From Lentimicrobium sp. (GTDB lineage Bacteria > Bacteroidota > Bacteroidia > Bacteroidales > Lentimicrobiaceae): 21,040 nucleotides of DNA. The translations under genes and the position numbers were made by a program. Below the pieces are notes generated by a model that did not search any database, was not told the DNA's origin, and worked only from the letters and a program-made list of their open reading frames with translations. Below are positions 6,427 to 14,009 of the stretch, piece after piece (the first letter of the stretch is position 1; every line of letters begins with the position of its first letter). The DNA lies in assembly GCA_013336205.1 (NCBI GenBank), contig JAAXUD010000003.1:1-21040 (forward strand), in the 5' to 3' direction.

Positions 6427-7554
6427 TTATTGAGTGATTACAGATTTGATTCTTTCATGCACGATCTCGCCGTTGTGGGTAACCGCGGTTCCTTTAACGA
6501 TATCATCTTCCCAGTTCAGGTTTAATCCGCCTTCTTTGGTAATAATGAGTTTCAGGAAATTGATCATATTCTTGCCGAACATGCGGCTGGCATCGGTTGG
6601 CATGTCGGTAGGCAGTTGTGAATTTCCGATGACCTTGACTCCATTGTGGACAATGGTTTCATCATTCTTAGTGACTTCGCAGTTGCCTCCGGTCGAAGCG
6701 GCAAGGTCAATAATGACTGAACCCGGGTTCATGGCTTCAACGGTTTCTTTGCGGATCAGCAGCGGGGCTTTTCTGCCCGGGATCTGCGCTGTACAGATGA
6801 TGACATCTGATTTAACAGCCTGATCATGAATGGCCTGTGCCTGACGTTGTTTAAACTCCTCGGTTTGCTCAACGGCATAACCACCAGCTGATTTATCATC
6901 GGTAGCGCCTTCAACATCCACGAATTTTCCACCAAGTCCGACCACTTCTTCTTTCACTGCAGCTCTTACATCAAATACATAAACAACAGCGCCTAATTTG
7001 CGTGCAGTCGCGATTGACTGCAATCCGGCCACACCGGCTCCCAGAATCAGCAGATTGGCAGGCTTGATGGTGCCGGCGGCTGTCATAAACATCGGGAAGA
7101 ATTTCGGCAGGGTGTTGGCTGCGGTGAGCACTGCTTTGTATCCGGCAACGGTAGCCATGGATGAAAGAATGTCCATCGCCTGGGCGCGGGTGGTTCTGGG
7201 AACCACGTCCATGCTGAATGCTGTGATTTTCTTTGCTGCCAGTTCCTTGATCAGGGGACCGTTAAAGTAGGGGTTCAGCACCGACATAATGGACTGGCCT
7301 TCCTTTAGCATGGAAACTTCCTCAGCAGTTGGTGGCTGAATTTTGATAAGAAGGTCTGCCGCAGCGATGACATTTTTTTTGGATTCCATTTTTGCCCCGG
7401 CTTCCTCATATTGCTTGTCCGAAGCAAAGGCTGTGAGTCCTGCCCCGGATTCAACAACAAGGGAAACATTCATTTTTACGAGTGTGGCAACACTCTCTGG
7501 TAACAATGCAACCCGGTTTTCGCCGGGTGATTCTTTAAGAATTCCTATTGTCAT
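6427..7554 (-). CDS. pntAA: NAD(P) transhydrogenase, alpha subunit part 1 (NAD-binding)
   Basis: A 375-residue cytosolic dI subunit that binds NAD(H). It is homologous to alanine dehydrogenase, seen in the N-terminal GILKESPGENRVALLPESV (4-22). The NAD-binding Rossmann loop is GAGVAG (172-177), with FDVR (194-197) at the end of the next strand. RAQAMDILSSMATVAGYKA (123-141) and IIDLAASTGGNCE (281-293) are also typical. It is the first gene of the pnt operon, with a promoter about 30-60 bases upstream and divergent from meaB. Its lack of a membrane segment, supplied by the next gene, distinguishes it from a fused PntA; the downstream genes exclude alanine dehydrogenase. Confidence 0.96.
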   Translation of the reverse strand: MTIGILKESPGENRVALLPESVATLVKMNVSLVVESGAGLTAFASDKQYEEAGAKMESKKNVIAAADLLIKIQPPTAEEVSMLKEGQSIMSVLNPYFNGPLIKELAAKKITAFSMDVVPRTTRAQAMDILSSMATVAGYKAVLTAANTLPKFFPMFMTAAGTIKPANLLILGAGVAGLQSIATARKLGAVVYVFDVRAAVKEEVVGLGGKFVDVEGATDDKSAGGYAVEQTEEFKQRQAQAIHDQAVKSDVIICTAQIPGRKAPLLIRKETVEAMNPGSVIIDLAASTGGNCEVTKNDETIVHNGVKVIGNSQLPTDMPTDASRMFGKNMINFLKLIITKEGGLNLNWEDDIVKGTAVTHNGEIVHERIKSVITQ

Positions 7555-7583
7555 AACACAGGAGTTTAAGGTTTTGAGTGGCG

Positions 7584-7613
7584 TAAATTTAGAAATTAAA
7601 AATTAACTGCAAA
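7584..7613 (-). promoter_or_regulatory. promoter of the pnt operon
   Basis: On the minus strand TTTG (7610-7613) is followed after 18 bases by TAAATTTA (7584-7591), one base from TAnnTTTG. The expected transcript start is near 7577, leaving a leader of about 23 bases. Confidence 0.6.
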
Positions 7614-7731
7614 TTTTCTTCCTTTAATTCAGTAAAACTCGCAGATTTTGTGTTTAATTAAGACCTTTGCCGGATAATTGGAAATGGCTTTTATAAAGTC
7701 GGAGAAACAAAGTCCGGGCGAAAATAATTGA

Positions 7732-7739
7732 TATTTTTG
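7732..7739 (+). promoter_or_regulatory. possible -7 promoter element of meaB
   Basis: TATTTTTG matches TAnnTTTG but would leave a leader of only about 10 bases. A weaker alternative, GACCTTTG, lies near 7662-7669. No clear TTTG is seen at -33. Confidence 0.4.
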
Positions 7740-7754
7740 TATAAATAAGTAGAA

Positions 7755-8858
7755 ATGGAATTGGATAATTCAGATAAACAAAAAGAAAACTCATCAGCCC
7801 TTAAAGTTGTGGAAGGGGTTGAGCAACCTTCACCGCTTAACGAACTGGCGCTTGGTAAGTTTCATACAAAACACAAAGGGCTGCTTTCCATTGATGAATA
7901 TCTGGATGGAATCCTGAATTTTAACCGGACTATTTTCAGCAAAGCCATCACCCTGGTTGAAAGTTCCTTGCCGGCGCACCAGGCCATTGCCCAGGAATTA
8001 ATTCTGAAATGCCTGCCTTATTCCGGTAATTCAATACGGTTGGGTATTACCGGCGTTCCTGGTGCCGGGAAAAGTACTTTTATTGAATCGCTTGGGATGC
8101 ACCTGACCTCCAATGGTCACCGCCTCGCAGTGCTGGCCATTGATCCCAGCAGCAGCAGGTCAAAAGGCAGTATACTGGGCGATAAAACCCGCATGGAGGC
8201 ACTTTCGGTTGAACCGAATGCTTTTATCCGACCTTCCCCTTCGGCCGGCTCATTGGGCGGTGTAACCCGCAAAACCCGCGAAACCATTATCCTGTGCGAA
8301 GCAGCCGGATTCGACACCATTTTCGTGGAAACGGTAGGCGTAGGGCAGTCGGAAACTGCCGTTCATTCTATGGTAGATTTCTTTTTATTGCTGATGATTT
8401 CCGGTGCCGGTGATGAACTGCAGGGCATCAAACGCGGCATTATGGAAATGGCCGATGCCATCGCCATCAACAAAGCCGATGGTGACAACAAAACCCGGGC
8501 AGCCATTGCCTGTACCATGATTAAAAACGCACTGCACCTGTTTCCACTGCCCGATTCAGGCTGGTCGCCCCCTGCGGTTACTTGTTCGTCTACCACCGGC
8601 GACGGCATCCCTGAAATCTGGGACCTGGTGAACGATTACATTACTTTTACCAGGAATAATGACTACTTTAACCACAAACGACTACTACAAGCCCGGCAGA
8701 TTATGATTGATTACATCGACCGGCAGTTGCACGATAATTTCTATAACCGACCTGATATCAAACCATTGCTTCTTCAAAAGGAAGCGCAGTTGGCCAAAGG
8801 AGAAATCAGTCCTTACCAGGCGGCGGGGGAGCTGCTGGAAGCGTATTATGGGAAGTAG
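7755..8858 (+). CDS. meaB: MeaB/ArgK-family GTPase (methylmalonyl-CoA mutase chaperone)
   Basis: A 367-residue cytosolic G3E-type GTPase that protects and reloads adenosylcobalamin-dependent methylmalonyl-CoA mutase. The P loop is GVPGAGKST (100-108). AIDPSSSRSKGSILGDKTRM (128-147) carries the switch region. FVETVGVGQSE (190-200) matches the MeaB base-switching segment, and NKAD (239-242) gives guanine specificity. Length and architecture are normal. No mutase gene (mutA/mutB, scpA) is in the window, so the partner must be elsewhere. The stop codon lies inside the first unit of a heptamer array, so the last two codons, AAG TAG, are repeat sequence. Confidence 0.93.
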   Translation: MELDNSDKQKENSSALKVVEGVEQPSPLNELALGKFHTKHKGLLSIDEYLDGILNFNRTIFSKAITLVESSLPAHQAIAQELILKCLPYSGNSIRLGITGVPGAGKSTFIESLGMHLTSNGHRLAVLAIDPSSSRSKGSILGDKTRMEALSVEPNAFIRPSPSAGSLGGVTRKTRETIILCEAAGFDTIFVETVGVGQSETAVHSMVDFFLLLMISGAGDELQGIKRGIMEMADAIAINKADGDNKTRAAIACTMIKNALHLFPLPDSGWSPPAVTCSSTTGDGIPEIWDLVNDYITFTRNNDYFNHKRLLQARQIMIDYIDRQLHDNFYNRPDIKPLLLQKEAQLAKGEISPYQAAGELLEAYYGK

Positions 8859-8907
8859 GAGGTAGGAAGTAAGAAATAGGAAGTAAGAAGTAGGAAGTAG
8901 GATGTAT
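8852..8907 (+). repeat. heptamer repeat array C (GAAGTAG/GAAGTAA)
   Basis: Eight consecutive 7-bp units: GAAGTAG, GAGGTAG, GAAGTAA, GAAATAG, GAAGTAA, GAAGTAG, GAAGTAG and GATGTAT. The first unit includes the meaB stop codon (8856-8858). Related units (AAAGTTC, AAAGTAA) recur after the terminator at about 8950-8975. Confidence 0.9.
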
Positions 8908-8911
8908 GACT

Positions 8912-8949
8912 AACCTAACAAGTTTCCTTCCAACTTGTTAGGTTTCTTT
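8912..8949 (+). terminator. terminator of meaB
   Basis: A perfect 13-bp stem, AACCTAACAAGTT (8912-8924) with AACTTGTTAGGTT (8932-8944), with a 7-nt loop and a T-rich tail. Confidence 0.88.
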
Positions 8950-9243
8950 AGAAGTAAAAGTTCAAAGTAAAAAGGAGGCCTCCCAACAGGACGAGCCCCT
9001 TTCCCCTTGTGCCTCATTCTGCTACTTAAGAAACGAATGATTCGTATTGAAGGCCGCGCTCCATGCCCCATGCTCTTCCGCCAAAGTGGGCGGGACTCCG
9101 CTTCACTCCGTATGCTCTATGCCATGAGCCCTATGGCTTCGATACAATTTTCGGTAGCAAAATCCGATACTCAATTTATCAACAATTCCGAAAATCACTC
9201 AGCCATCGGCTCTTTGCCCTTAGCCCTGTGCTCTGTGCCCTAA
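8950..9243. repeat. gene-free convergent region with GC-rich heptamers
   Basis: No credible gene here. Three clusters of 7-bp units of the type GCYCYAT occur: 9058-9078 (GCTCCAT, GCCCCAT, GCTCTTC), 9114-9134 (GCTCTAT, GCCATGA, GCCCTAT) and 9202-9243 (GCCATCG, GCTCTTT, GCCCTTA, GCCCTGT, GCTCTGT, GCCCTAA). The last cluster runs into the stop codon of the S9 peptidase at 9240-9242. A short palindrome, ACGAAT-G-ATTCGT, is at 9033-9045. Elsewhere I see nothing recognisable. Confidence 0.7.
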
Positions 9244-11369
9244 AGATTCTGATCATAATATTCCGCCAGTTTCCGGTACATATGTGCCCGGTCGATGCCC
9301 CTCACATTGTGCTCGTGGGTTGGGTAAACGAAATAGTCTACTTGTTTTTTAAGTTCGATACACTTTATCAGAAACTGCAGACTGTTCTGCCAAACGACAG
9401 TATTGTCCTGCGCTCCGTGAATAATCATCAGTTTGCCTTCCAGTTTGTCTACTTTGTCGAGGATACAGGCGTTTTTATAACCATCCGGATTTTGATCCGG
9501 GGTGTCCATATAGCGTTCGCCGTACATGACTTCGTAATACTTCCAATCGGTTACCGGACCGCCGCAGGTGGCCACCTTAAATATTTCAGGATGGTTCAGT
9601 TTCAGGGTTAAGGTCATAAATCCACCATAACTCCAGCCATCTATTCCTATTCGGGAAGCATCTACCCATGGTTGAGATTTCAGATATTCAACACCTTTTA
9701 ACTGGTCGGCCATTTCAAGCACACCCAGGTTGCGGTGAATGCAGCTTTCAAACTCAAAGCCTCTGCCTGCCGAGCCCCGGTTGTCGAGCGTGAAAACAAT
9801 GTATCCTTTTTGGGCCAGGTAATGGTCGAAAAGACCGCCACCATTGAGCCAGCCTCCGGTTACCAGCTGCGCATGCGGGCCGCCGTATACATAAACAAGC
9901 ACCGGGTATTTCTTTGCGGGGTCAAAATCGGTTGGTTTGGTCAGCCTGGCAAAAAGGTCGGTGCCATCATCGGCTTTCAGGTTTATGATACTGACTTCTC
10001 CGGTTTTGTAATCCTTCAGTGGATTAACATCTTCATGAATTACCCTGTTCAGTTTCCCTGAAAAGGAGATTAGCCGGGTACGGGAAGCCACCTCCGGATT
10101 GCTGCAGCGGGAAAGGAAATATTTACCATCTGCCCTGACAACCGGAGCCTGAACGCCTTCTTCGGTGGTTAAACGGGTGCTCTTCCCTGATTTCAGTTCG
10201 AGATAATACAGCTGGTCCTGCAGCGGACTGACAGCCGTTGAAGTATAAAACAAGCCTTTCGAATTCAGGTCAAAGCCAAGCATTTCAGTTACTATCCAGT
10301 TTCCTGAAGTCAGTTGTTTTATCAGGCTGCCGTCGCGGTTATATAAATAAAGGTGATTGAAGCCATCGCGCTGGCTTTGCCAGATAAAATTTCCATTGCC
10401 ACCCGGAACAAATACCATCGGGTGCTGAGGCTCTACATAGCGTTCATTTTTCTCTTCAAAAAGAGTGCGTATAAATTTTCCTGTGGCCACATCATACTCA
10501 TTCAGTTTCATGTGGTTTTGATTGCGGTTTAGCAAAGCTATGTACAATGATTTTTCATCGGGGCTCCAGGCAATGTTGGTAAGATATTGCTCTGCCGGCC
10601 GGCCGGTTTCAACGAAAATTGCAGAATTTGTAACCGGATCAAAAATCCCTACAGTTACTTCGTGGCTGGTCATGCCCGCCATGGGATACCTTATATTATG
10701 GGCTTTGGCGATGCGTTCGGTAACATCAACCAGGGGGTATTCGGTAACCATGGTTTCATCCATCCTGTAAAAGGCCAGCAGATTTCCTGCCGGAGACCAG
10801 AAAGTCCCCTTGCTGATGCCAAATTCATTGCGGTGCACGGTCTGTCCGTTGACGATTCCTTTATTTGCATCATTTGTTACTGGAAAATCTTTCTTTCCAT
10901 CACTGATAAAAAGGTTGTTATCAATGGTATAGGCGATAAACCTGTTGCCTGGAGCCAATTCCGGATTACCCGCTGTTTCAGGAAGGGAGAAGCGCTGTTT
11001 CAGTATTTTTTCGGTCACATTAAATTCAAACCAATCGTTACCGGAAGTGAAGGCGCAAGTATTCTCATTCTCCCACAAAATATATGGAAACCTTTTCAGT
11101 TCTTCCTTTTCCAGTCCAACCATACAGGTATTTAAATCGCTAAGCCTCAGCAATGTATCAATGGTTTCATTGGTTGTATTACCTGCAGTTAATGATTTGG
11201 AATCCTGCCATGTATAGGTGTCACTGTTGCCTTTCCATTGCAGGTTACTTAATGACGAAGGATATAGCTTTCGATTGGAAGCAATTTCTTCAGGTATAAA
11301 AAGTTTGTCCTGGGCTGTCGCAGTTACAAAAAGCCATAAGAGTAGCTGGAAGGTGATGAATTTATGCAT
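9240..11369 (-). CDS. S9B dipeptidyl/tripeptidyl peptidase, prolyl tripeptidyl peptidase-like
   Basis: A 709-residue exported serine peptidase. A signal peptide (1-19) precedes a DPP-IV beta-propeller (about 70-470) and an alpha/beta-hydrolase domain (about 490-709). The triad is S580 in GWSYGG, D655 in GAQDN and H687 in HEHNV. E182 (HRNEFG) and E613 (KYYEVMYGE) match the substrate amino-terminus binders. As I recall the Porphyromonas gingivalis prolyl tripeptidyl peptidase (E205, S603, E636, D678, H710), all five positions are offset by exactly 23, arguing for tripeptide release from X-X-Pro substrates in the periplasm. It lies 20 bases after the GGGP synthase gene and is probably co-transcribed. 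A plain DPP-IV is the alternative. Confidence 0.9.
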   Translation of the reverse strand: MHKFITFQLLLWLFVTATAQDKLFIPEEIASNRKLYPSSLSNLQWKGNSDTYTWQDSKSLTAGNTTNETIDTLLRLSDLNTCMVGLEKEELKRFPYILWENENTCAFTSGNDWFEFNVTEKILKQRFSLPETAGNPELAPGNRFIAYTIDNNLFISDGKKDFPVTNDANKGIVNGQTVHRNEFGISKGTFWSPAGNLLAFYRMDETMVTEYPLVDVTERIAKAHNIRYPMAGMTSHEVTVGIFDPVTNSAIFVETGRPAEQYLTNIAWSPDEKSLYIALLNRNQNHMKLNEYDVATGKFIRTLFEEKNERYVEPQHPMVFVPGGNGNFIWQSQRDGFNHLYLYNRDGSLIKQLTSGNWIVTEMLGFDLNSKGLFYTSTAVSPLQDQLYYLELKSGKSTRLTTEEGVQAPVVRADGKYFLSRCSNPEVASRTRLISFSGKLNRVIHEDVNPLKDYKTGEVSIINLKADDGTDLFARLTKPTDFDPAKKYPVLVYVYGGPHAQLVTGGWLNGGGLFDHYLAQKGYIVFTLDNRGSAGRGFEFESCIHRNLGVLEMADQLKGVEYLKSQPWVDASRIGIDGWSYGGFMTLTLKLNHPEIFKVATCGGPVTDWKYYEVMYGERYMDTPDQNPDGYKNACILDKVDKLEGKLMIIHGAQDNTVVWQNSLQFLIKCIELKKQVDYFVYPTHEHNVRGIDRAHMYRKLAEYYDQNL

Positions 11370-11389
11370 TGTAGGAAATTTTCAGGTTA

Positions 11390-12133
11390 TTAATTTATGG
11401 TCTCTTTTACTGCCCGGCAAATCTCATGGATTAGTCCCGGATCGTTTTCAAATGCATTGCCAATTACGAGAATGTCAGCTCCGGCGGCAGCACTTTCTGC
11501 TGCTTTCTCTGGTGTCCGGATACCGCCACCAACCATTAATGGGATCTCTATGCTTTGTTTAACGTGGCTGATCATTTTTGTCGAAACCGGATTAATAGCA
11601 CCACTACCGGCATCCATAAAAATCAGTTTAAGCCCGAGCATTTCTCCTGCCATTGCAGTACACATGGCAATATCCTCCTTGTCGTGCGGAATAGGGTCGG
11701 AGTTACTCATATAAGATACGGCGGTTGGTCTTCCGCTTTCGATCAGCATATAACCGGTTGAGATCACTTCAAGCGGACTTAATTTCAGATAAGGTGCAGA
11801 AATTACATGCCGCCCGATCAGCATTTCTGCATTCCGGCCCGAAATTAAGGATAGAAAAAGGATTGCATCTGCCTTCCAGCTCATTTGCAGCGTATTGCCA
11901 GGGAAAAGAATCACCGGAATTCCGGCTACTTCCTTAAGGATGCGGACACATTCATCAAGCTGGTTATTAATCAACAGACTTCCACCAACAAAAAAATAAT
12001 CCGCACCGCTCTCGCTGGCTGATTTTGCCAGTGTTTTGATAGATTTGTTGTCTAGTTTGTCAGGATCGATCAGAACTGCGAGTTGTTTAAGCCCTGCAGC
12101 GCTTTTGTCTTGCATTGTTTTATAAACAGGCAT
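11390..12133 (-). CDS. geranylgeranylglyceryl/heptaprenylglyceryl phosphate synthase (PcrB/GGGPS family)
   Basis: A 247-residue TIM-barrel prenyltransferase joining a polyprenyl diphosphate to glycerol 1-phosphate through an ether bond. Family motifs run in order: LIDPDK (21-26), YFFVGGSLL (46-54), FPGN (77-80), SLISGRNAE (95-103), DAGSGA (174-179), VGGGIRTPEKA (201-211) and GADILVIGN (218-226). Homologues occur in many Bacteroidota as group II enzymes related to archaeal GGGPS. The prenyl chain length and the final product cannot be read here. No glycerol-1-phosphate dehydrogenase is in the window. A second start at residue 7 (MQDKS) is possible. Confidence 0.92.
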   Translation of the reverse strand: MPVYKTMQDKSAAGLKQLAVLIDPDKLDNKSIKTLAKSASESGADYFFVGGSLLINNQLDECVRILKEVAGIPVILFPGNTLQMSWKADAILFLSLISGRNAEMLIGRHVISAPYLKLSPLEVISTGYMLIESGRPTAVSYMSNSDPIPHDKEDIAMCTAMAGEMLGLKLIFMDAGSGAINPVSTKMISHVKQSIEIPLMVGGGIRTPEKAAESAAAGADILVIGNAFENDPGLIHEICRAVKETIN

Positions 12134-12162
12134 ATATTTAGCTTATAATTTATAGCTGCACG

Positions 12163-12172
12163 TGCACAGAAA
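12163..12172. other. 10-bp perfect palindrome in the divergent intergenic region
   Basis: TGCACGTGCA lies about 30 bases upstream of the GGGP synthase start, in the 230-bp region shared with ahcY. It could be an operator for a dimeric regulator. No other copy was noticed in the window. The rest of this intergenic region shows only the ahcY -7 element. Confidence 0.35.
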
Positions 12173-12327
12173 TCTGTTTTTGCCTTTAGTGAAAGCGACA
12201 GTTTCTCTGATTGAAAGCGTATTCATTAAACCAACTCTACTGGTGCAAATGTCTTATTTTTTCTGATACTAAATGGTTCTGTTCAACTGAATTATAAAAC
12301 CAGCTTAATTTTGATTAAAACAATCTG

Positions 12328-12335
12328 TAACTTTG
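12328..12335 (+). promoter_or_regulatory. -7 promoter element of ahcY
   Basis: TAACTTTG matches TAnnTTTG exactly, with the common downstream GCCG. It predicts a leader of about 22 bases. The nearest TTTTG (12309-12313) is only 14 bases upstream, closer than the usual -33 spacing. Confidence 0.6.
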
Positions 12336-12363
12336 CCGTCCCAAAAACGATAATAATCTGAAC

Positions 12364-13782
12364 ATGAAAGAAATGATTGCTGAAGTTTCCAATTATAAAG
12401 TAAAAGATATAAACCTTGCTGATTTTGGTCGCAAGGAAATTGAAATTGCTGAGAAAGAAATGCCGGGTTTAATGGCTATCCGTAAAAAATATGCCGATGA
12501 AAAACCCTTAAAAGGAGCCAGGATTACCGGTTCATTGCATATGACCATTCAAACGGCTGTGTTGATAGAAACCCTTACCGAACTGGGCGCCGATGTCCGT
12601 TGGGCCAGTTGCAATATTTTTTCAACACAGGATCATGCTGCTGCAGCAATTGCAAAGGCTGGTATTCCTGTTTTTGCCTGGAAAGGTGAAACACTGGAAG
12701 AATATTGGTGGTGTACCCTGCAGGCGCTGTCATTTCCGGGTGGCCTTGGCCCCAACCTTATTGTAGATGATGGTGGCGATGCAACCCTGCTTGTTCATAA
12801 AGGCTACGCAGCTGAAGGAGATCCGAAATTACTGGAAGCTGCCGGCTCCAATGCTGAGGAAGCTGCCATTATGAAGACACTCCGCGAAACTTATGTGGAG
12901 GACAATACCCGCTGGACCAGGGTTGTCAAAGAACTCAAAGGCGTTTCAGAAGAAACCACCACCGGCGTTCACCGCCTTTACCAGATGATGGAAGCCGGAA
13001 AATTACTTGTACCTGCTATTAATGTTAATGACTCTGTTACAAAATCGAAATTCGACAATCTTTATGGTTGTCATGAATCACTGGCCGATGGCATCAAACG
13101 GGCAACCGATGTGATGCTTGCGGGCAAAGTAGTGGTTGTTCTCGGATTTGGCGATGTAGGTAAAGGTTGTGCCAGGTCGATGCGTTCTTATGGTTCACGG
13201 GTTATTGTTACCGAAATTGATCCGATTTGTGCGCTACAGGCCGCTATGGAGGGTTTTCAGGTTACTACCATCGATGAAGCACTCACCGAAGGCAATATCT
13301 ATGTTACGACAACCGGTAACCGGGACGTTATAACACTTGGGCACATGAAGCAGATGAAAGATCAGGCTATTGTTTGTAACATAGGTCACTTTGACAATGA
13401 AATTCAGGTTGATAAACTCAATGAAGCGCCGGGAGTTCAAAAGATTAACATCAAACCCCAGGTTGATAAATATGTTTTCCCCAAAGGGAATGCCATTTAT
13501 ATGCTTGCCGAAGGTCGGTTGGTCAATCTTGGCTGTGCCACAGGTCATCCCTCATTTGTTATGAGTAACTCTTTTTCAAATCAGGTGTTGGCTCAGCTTG
13601 ACCTCTGGAACGGCAATTATGAAGTGGGCGTGTACCGTTTACCAAAAAGACTCGACGAAGAAGTAGCAAGGTTGCATCTTGAGCAGATTGGGGTAAAACT
13701 CACCACCCTTACTGAGGAGCAATCGGCCTATCTTGGTGTACAGAAAGACGGACCATACAAGCCTGAGCATTACCGGTACTAG
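12364..13782 (+). CDS. ahcY: adenosylhomocysteinase (S-adenosylhomocysteine hydrolase)
   Basis: A 472-residue cytosolic enzyme that splits S-adenosylhomocysteine into adenosine and homocysteine using bound NAD, completing the methyl cycle. Visible signatures are [16 protein letters not shown] (56-71), [16 protein letters not shown] (81-96), [16 protein letters not shown] (220-235) and the NAD loop GFGDVGKG (261-268). The C-terminus KPEHYRY carries the conserved lysine and tyrosine that complete the neighbouring subunit's cofactor site. The length fits the longer bacterial form with an insert near 140-190. The gene is monocistronic, with its own -7 element, and its stop codon is followed directly by heptamer array D. 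Confidence 0.97.
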   Translation: MKEMIAEVSNYKVKDINLADFGRKEIEIAEKEMPGLMAIRKKYADEKPLKGARITGSLHMTIQTAVLIETLTELGADVRWASCNIFSTQDHAAAAIAKAGIPVFAWKGETLEEYWWCTLQALSFPGGLGPNLIVDDGGDATLLVHKGYAAEGDPKLLEAAGSNAEEAAIMKTLRETYVEDNTRWTRVVKELKGVSEETTTGVHRLYQMMEAGKLLVPAINVNDSVTKSKFDNLYGCHESLADGIKRATDVMLAGKVVVVLGFGDVGKGCARSMRSYGSRVIVTEIDPICALQAAMEGFQVTTIDEALTEGNIYVTTTGNRDVITLGHMKQMKDQAIVCNIGHFDNEIQVDKLNEAPGVQKINIKPQVDKYVFPKGNAIYMLAEGRLVNLGCATGHPSFVMSNSFSNQVLAQLDLWNGNYEVGVYRLPKRLDEEVARLHLEQIGVKLTTLTEEQSAYLGVQKDGPYKPEHYRY

Positions 13783-13855
13783 GAAGTAAAGCTCAAAGCT
13801 CAAAGTAAAAAGTCTAAAGTCTAAAGTAAAAAGTCTAAAGTAAAGTAAAAAGTTT
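13783..13855 (+). repeat. heptamer repeat array D (AAAGTAA/AAAGTCT)
   Basis: The array begins on the base after the ahcY stop codon with GAAGTAA. Units AAAGCTC (twice), AAAGTAA, AAAGTCT (twice), AAAGTAA and AAAGTCT follow, then a 5-bp unit AAAGT that slips the phase, AAAGTAA and AAAGTTT. The units match the reverse complement of array B. Confidence 0.9.
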
Positions 13856-13876
13856 ACCCGAAGTAACGCAGTGTAG

Positions 13877-13906
13877 GCTGGCCTTCCATTTATGTTACAG
13901 GCCAGC
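13877..13906. repeat. inverted repeat downstream of array D
   Basis: GCTGGCCT (13877-13884) and AGGCCAGC (13899-13906) form an 8-bp stem with a 14-nt loop. No T run follows on either strand, so it is not a standard terminator. Confidence 0.5.
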
Positions 13907-13931
13907 AGGTAAAAAAATAAACCCGTATACT

Positions 13932-13969
13932 AAAAACCTTCCTGGTCGCTGAGGCCGGGAAGGTTTTTT
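13932..13969. terminator. bidirectional terminator between ahcY and the Rieske-like gene
   Basis: AAAAACCTTCC (13932-13942) pairs with GGAAGGTTTTT (13958-13968). The stem extends inward through one wobble and two G-C pairs. The T run on the right serves ahcY, and the A run on the left gives a T run for the minus-strand gene. Confidence 0.85.
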
Positions 13970-14009
13970 ATTATTTCAAGATTTCGTTTTAGGTTCGATA
14001 AAGACGGGT

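Noticed and set aside
7755..8858. ArgK as an arginine/ornithine transport kinase
   Set aside because: That older name came from E. coli annotation; the P loop, NKAD and VGVGQSE motifs identify a MeaB-type GTPase.
9063..9611. 182-residue plus-strand open frame
   Set aside because: Starts in GC-rich heptamers and then runs antisense through the S9 peptidase C-terminus containing the catalytic Asp and His.
10587..11135. 182-residue plus-strand open frame
   Set aside because: Antisense to the S9 peptidase beta-propeller; no signal, domain or promoter.
12134..12363. SAH or SAM riboswitch upstream of ahcY
   Set aside because: The predicted leader after the TAACTTTG element is only about 22 bases, too short, and no conserved riboswitch core is visible.
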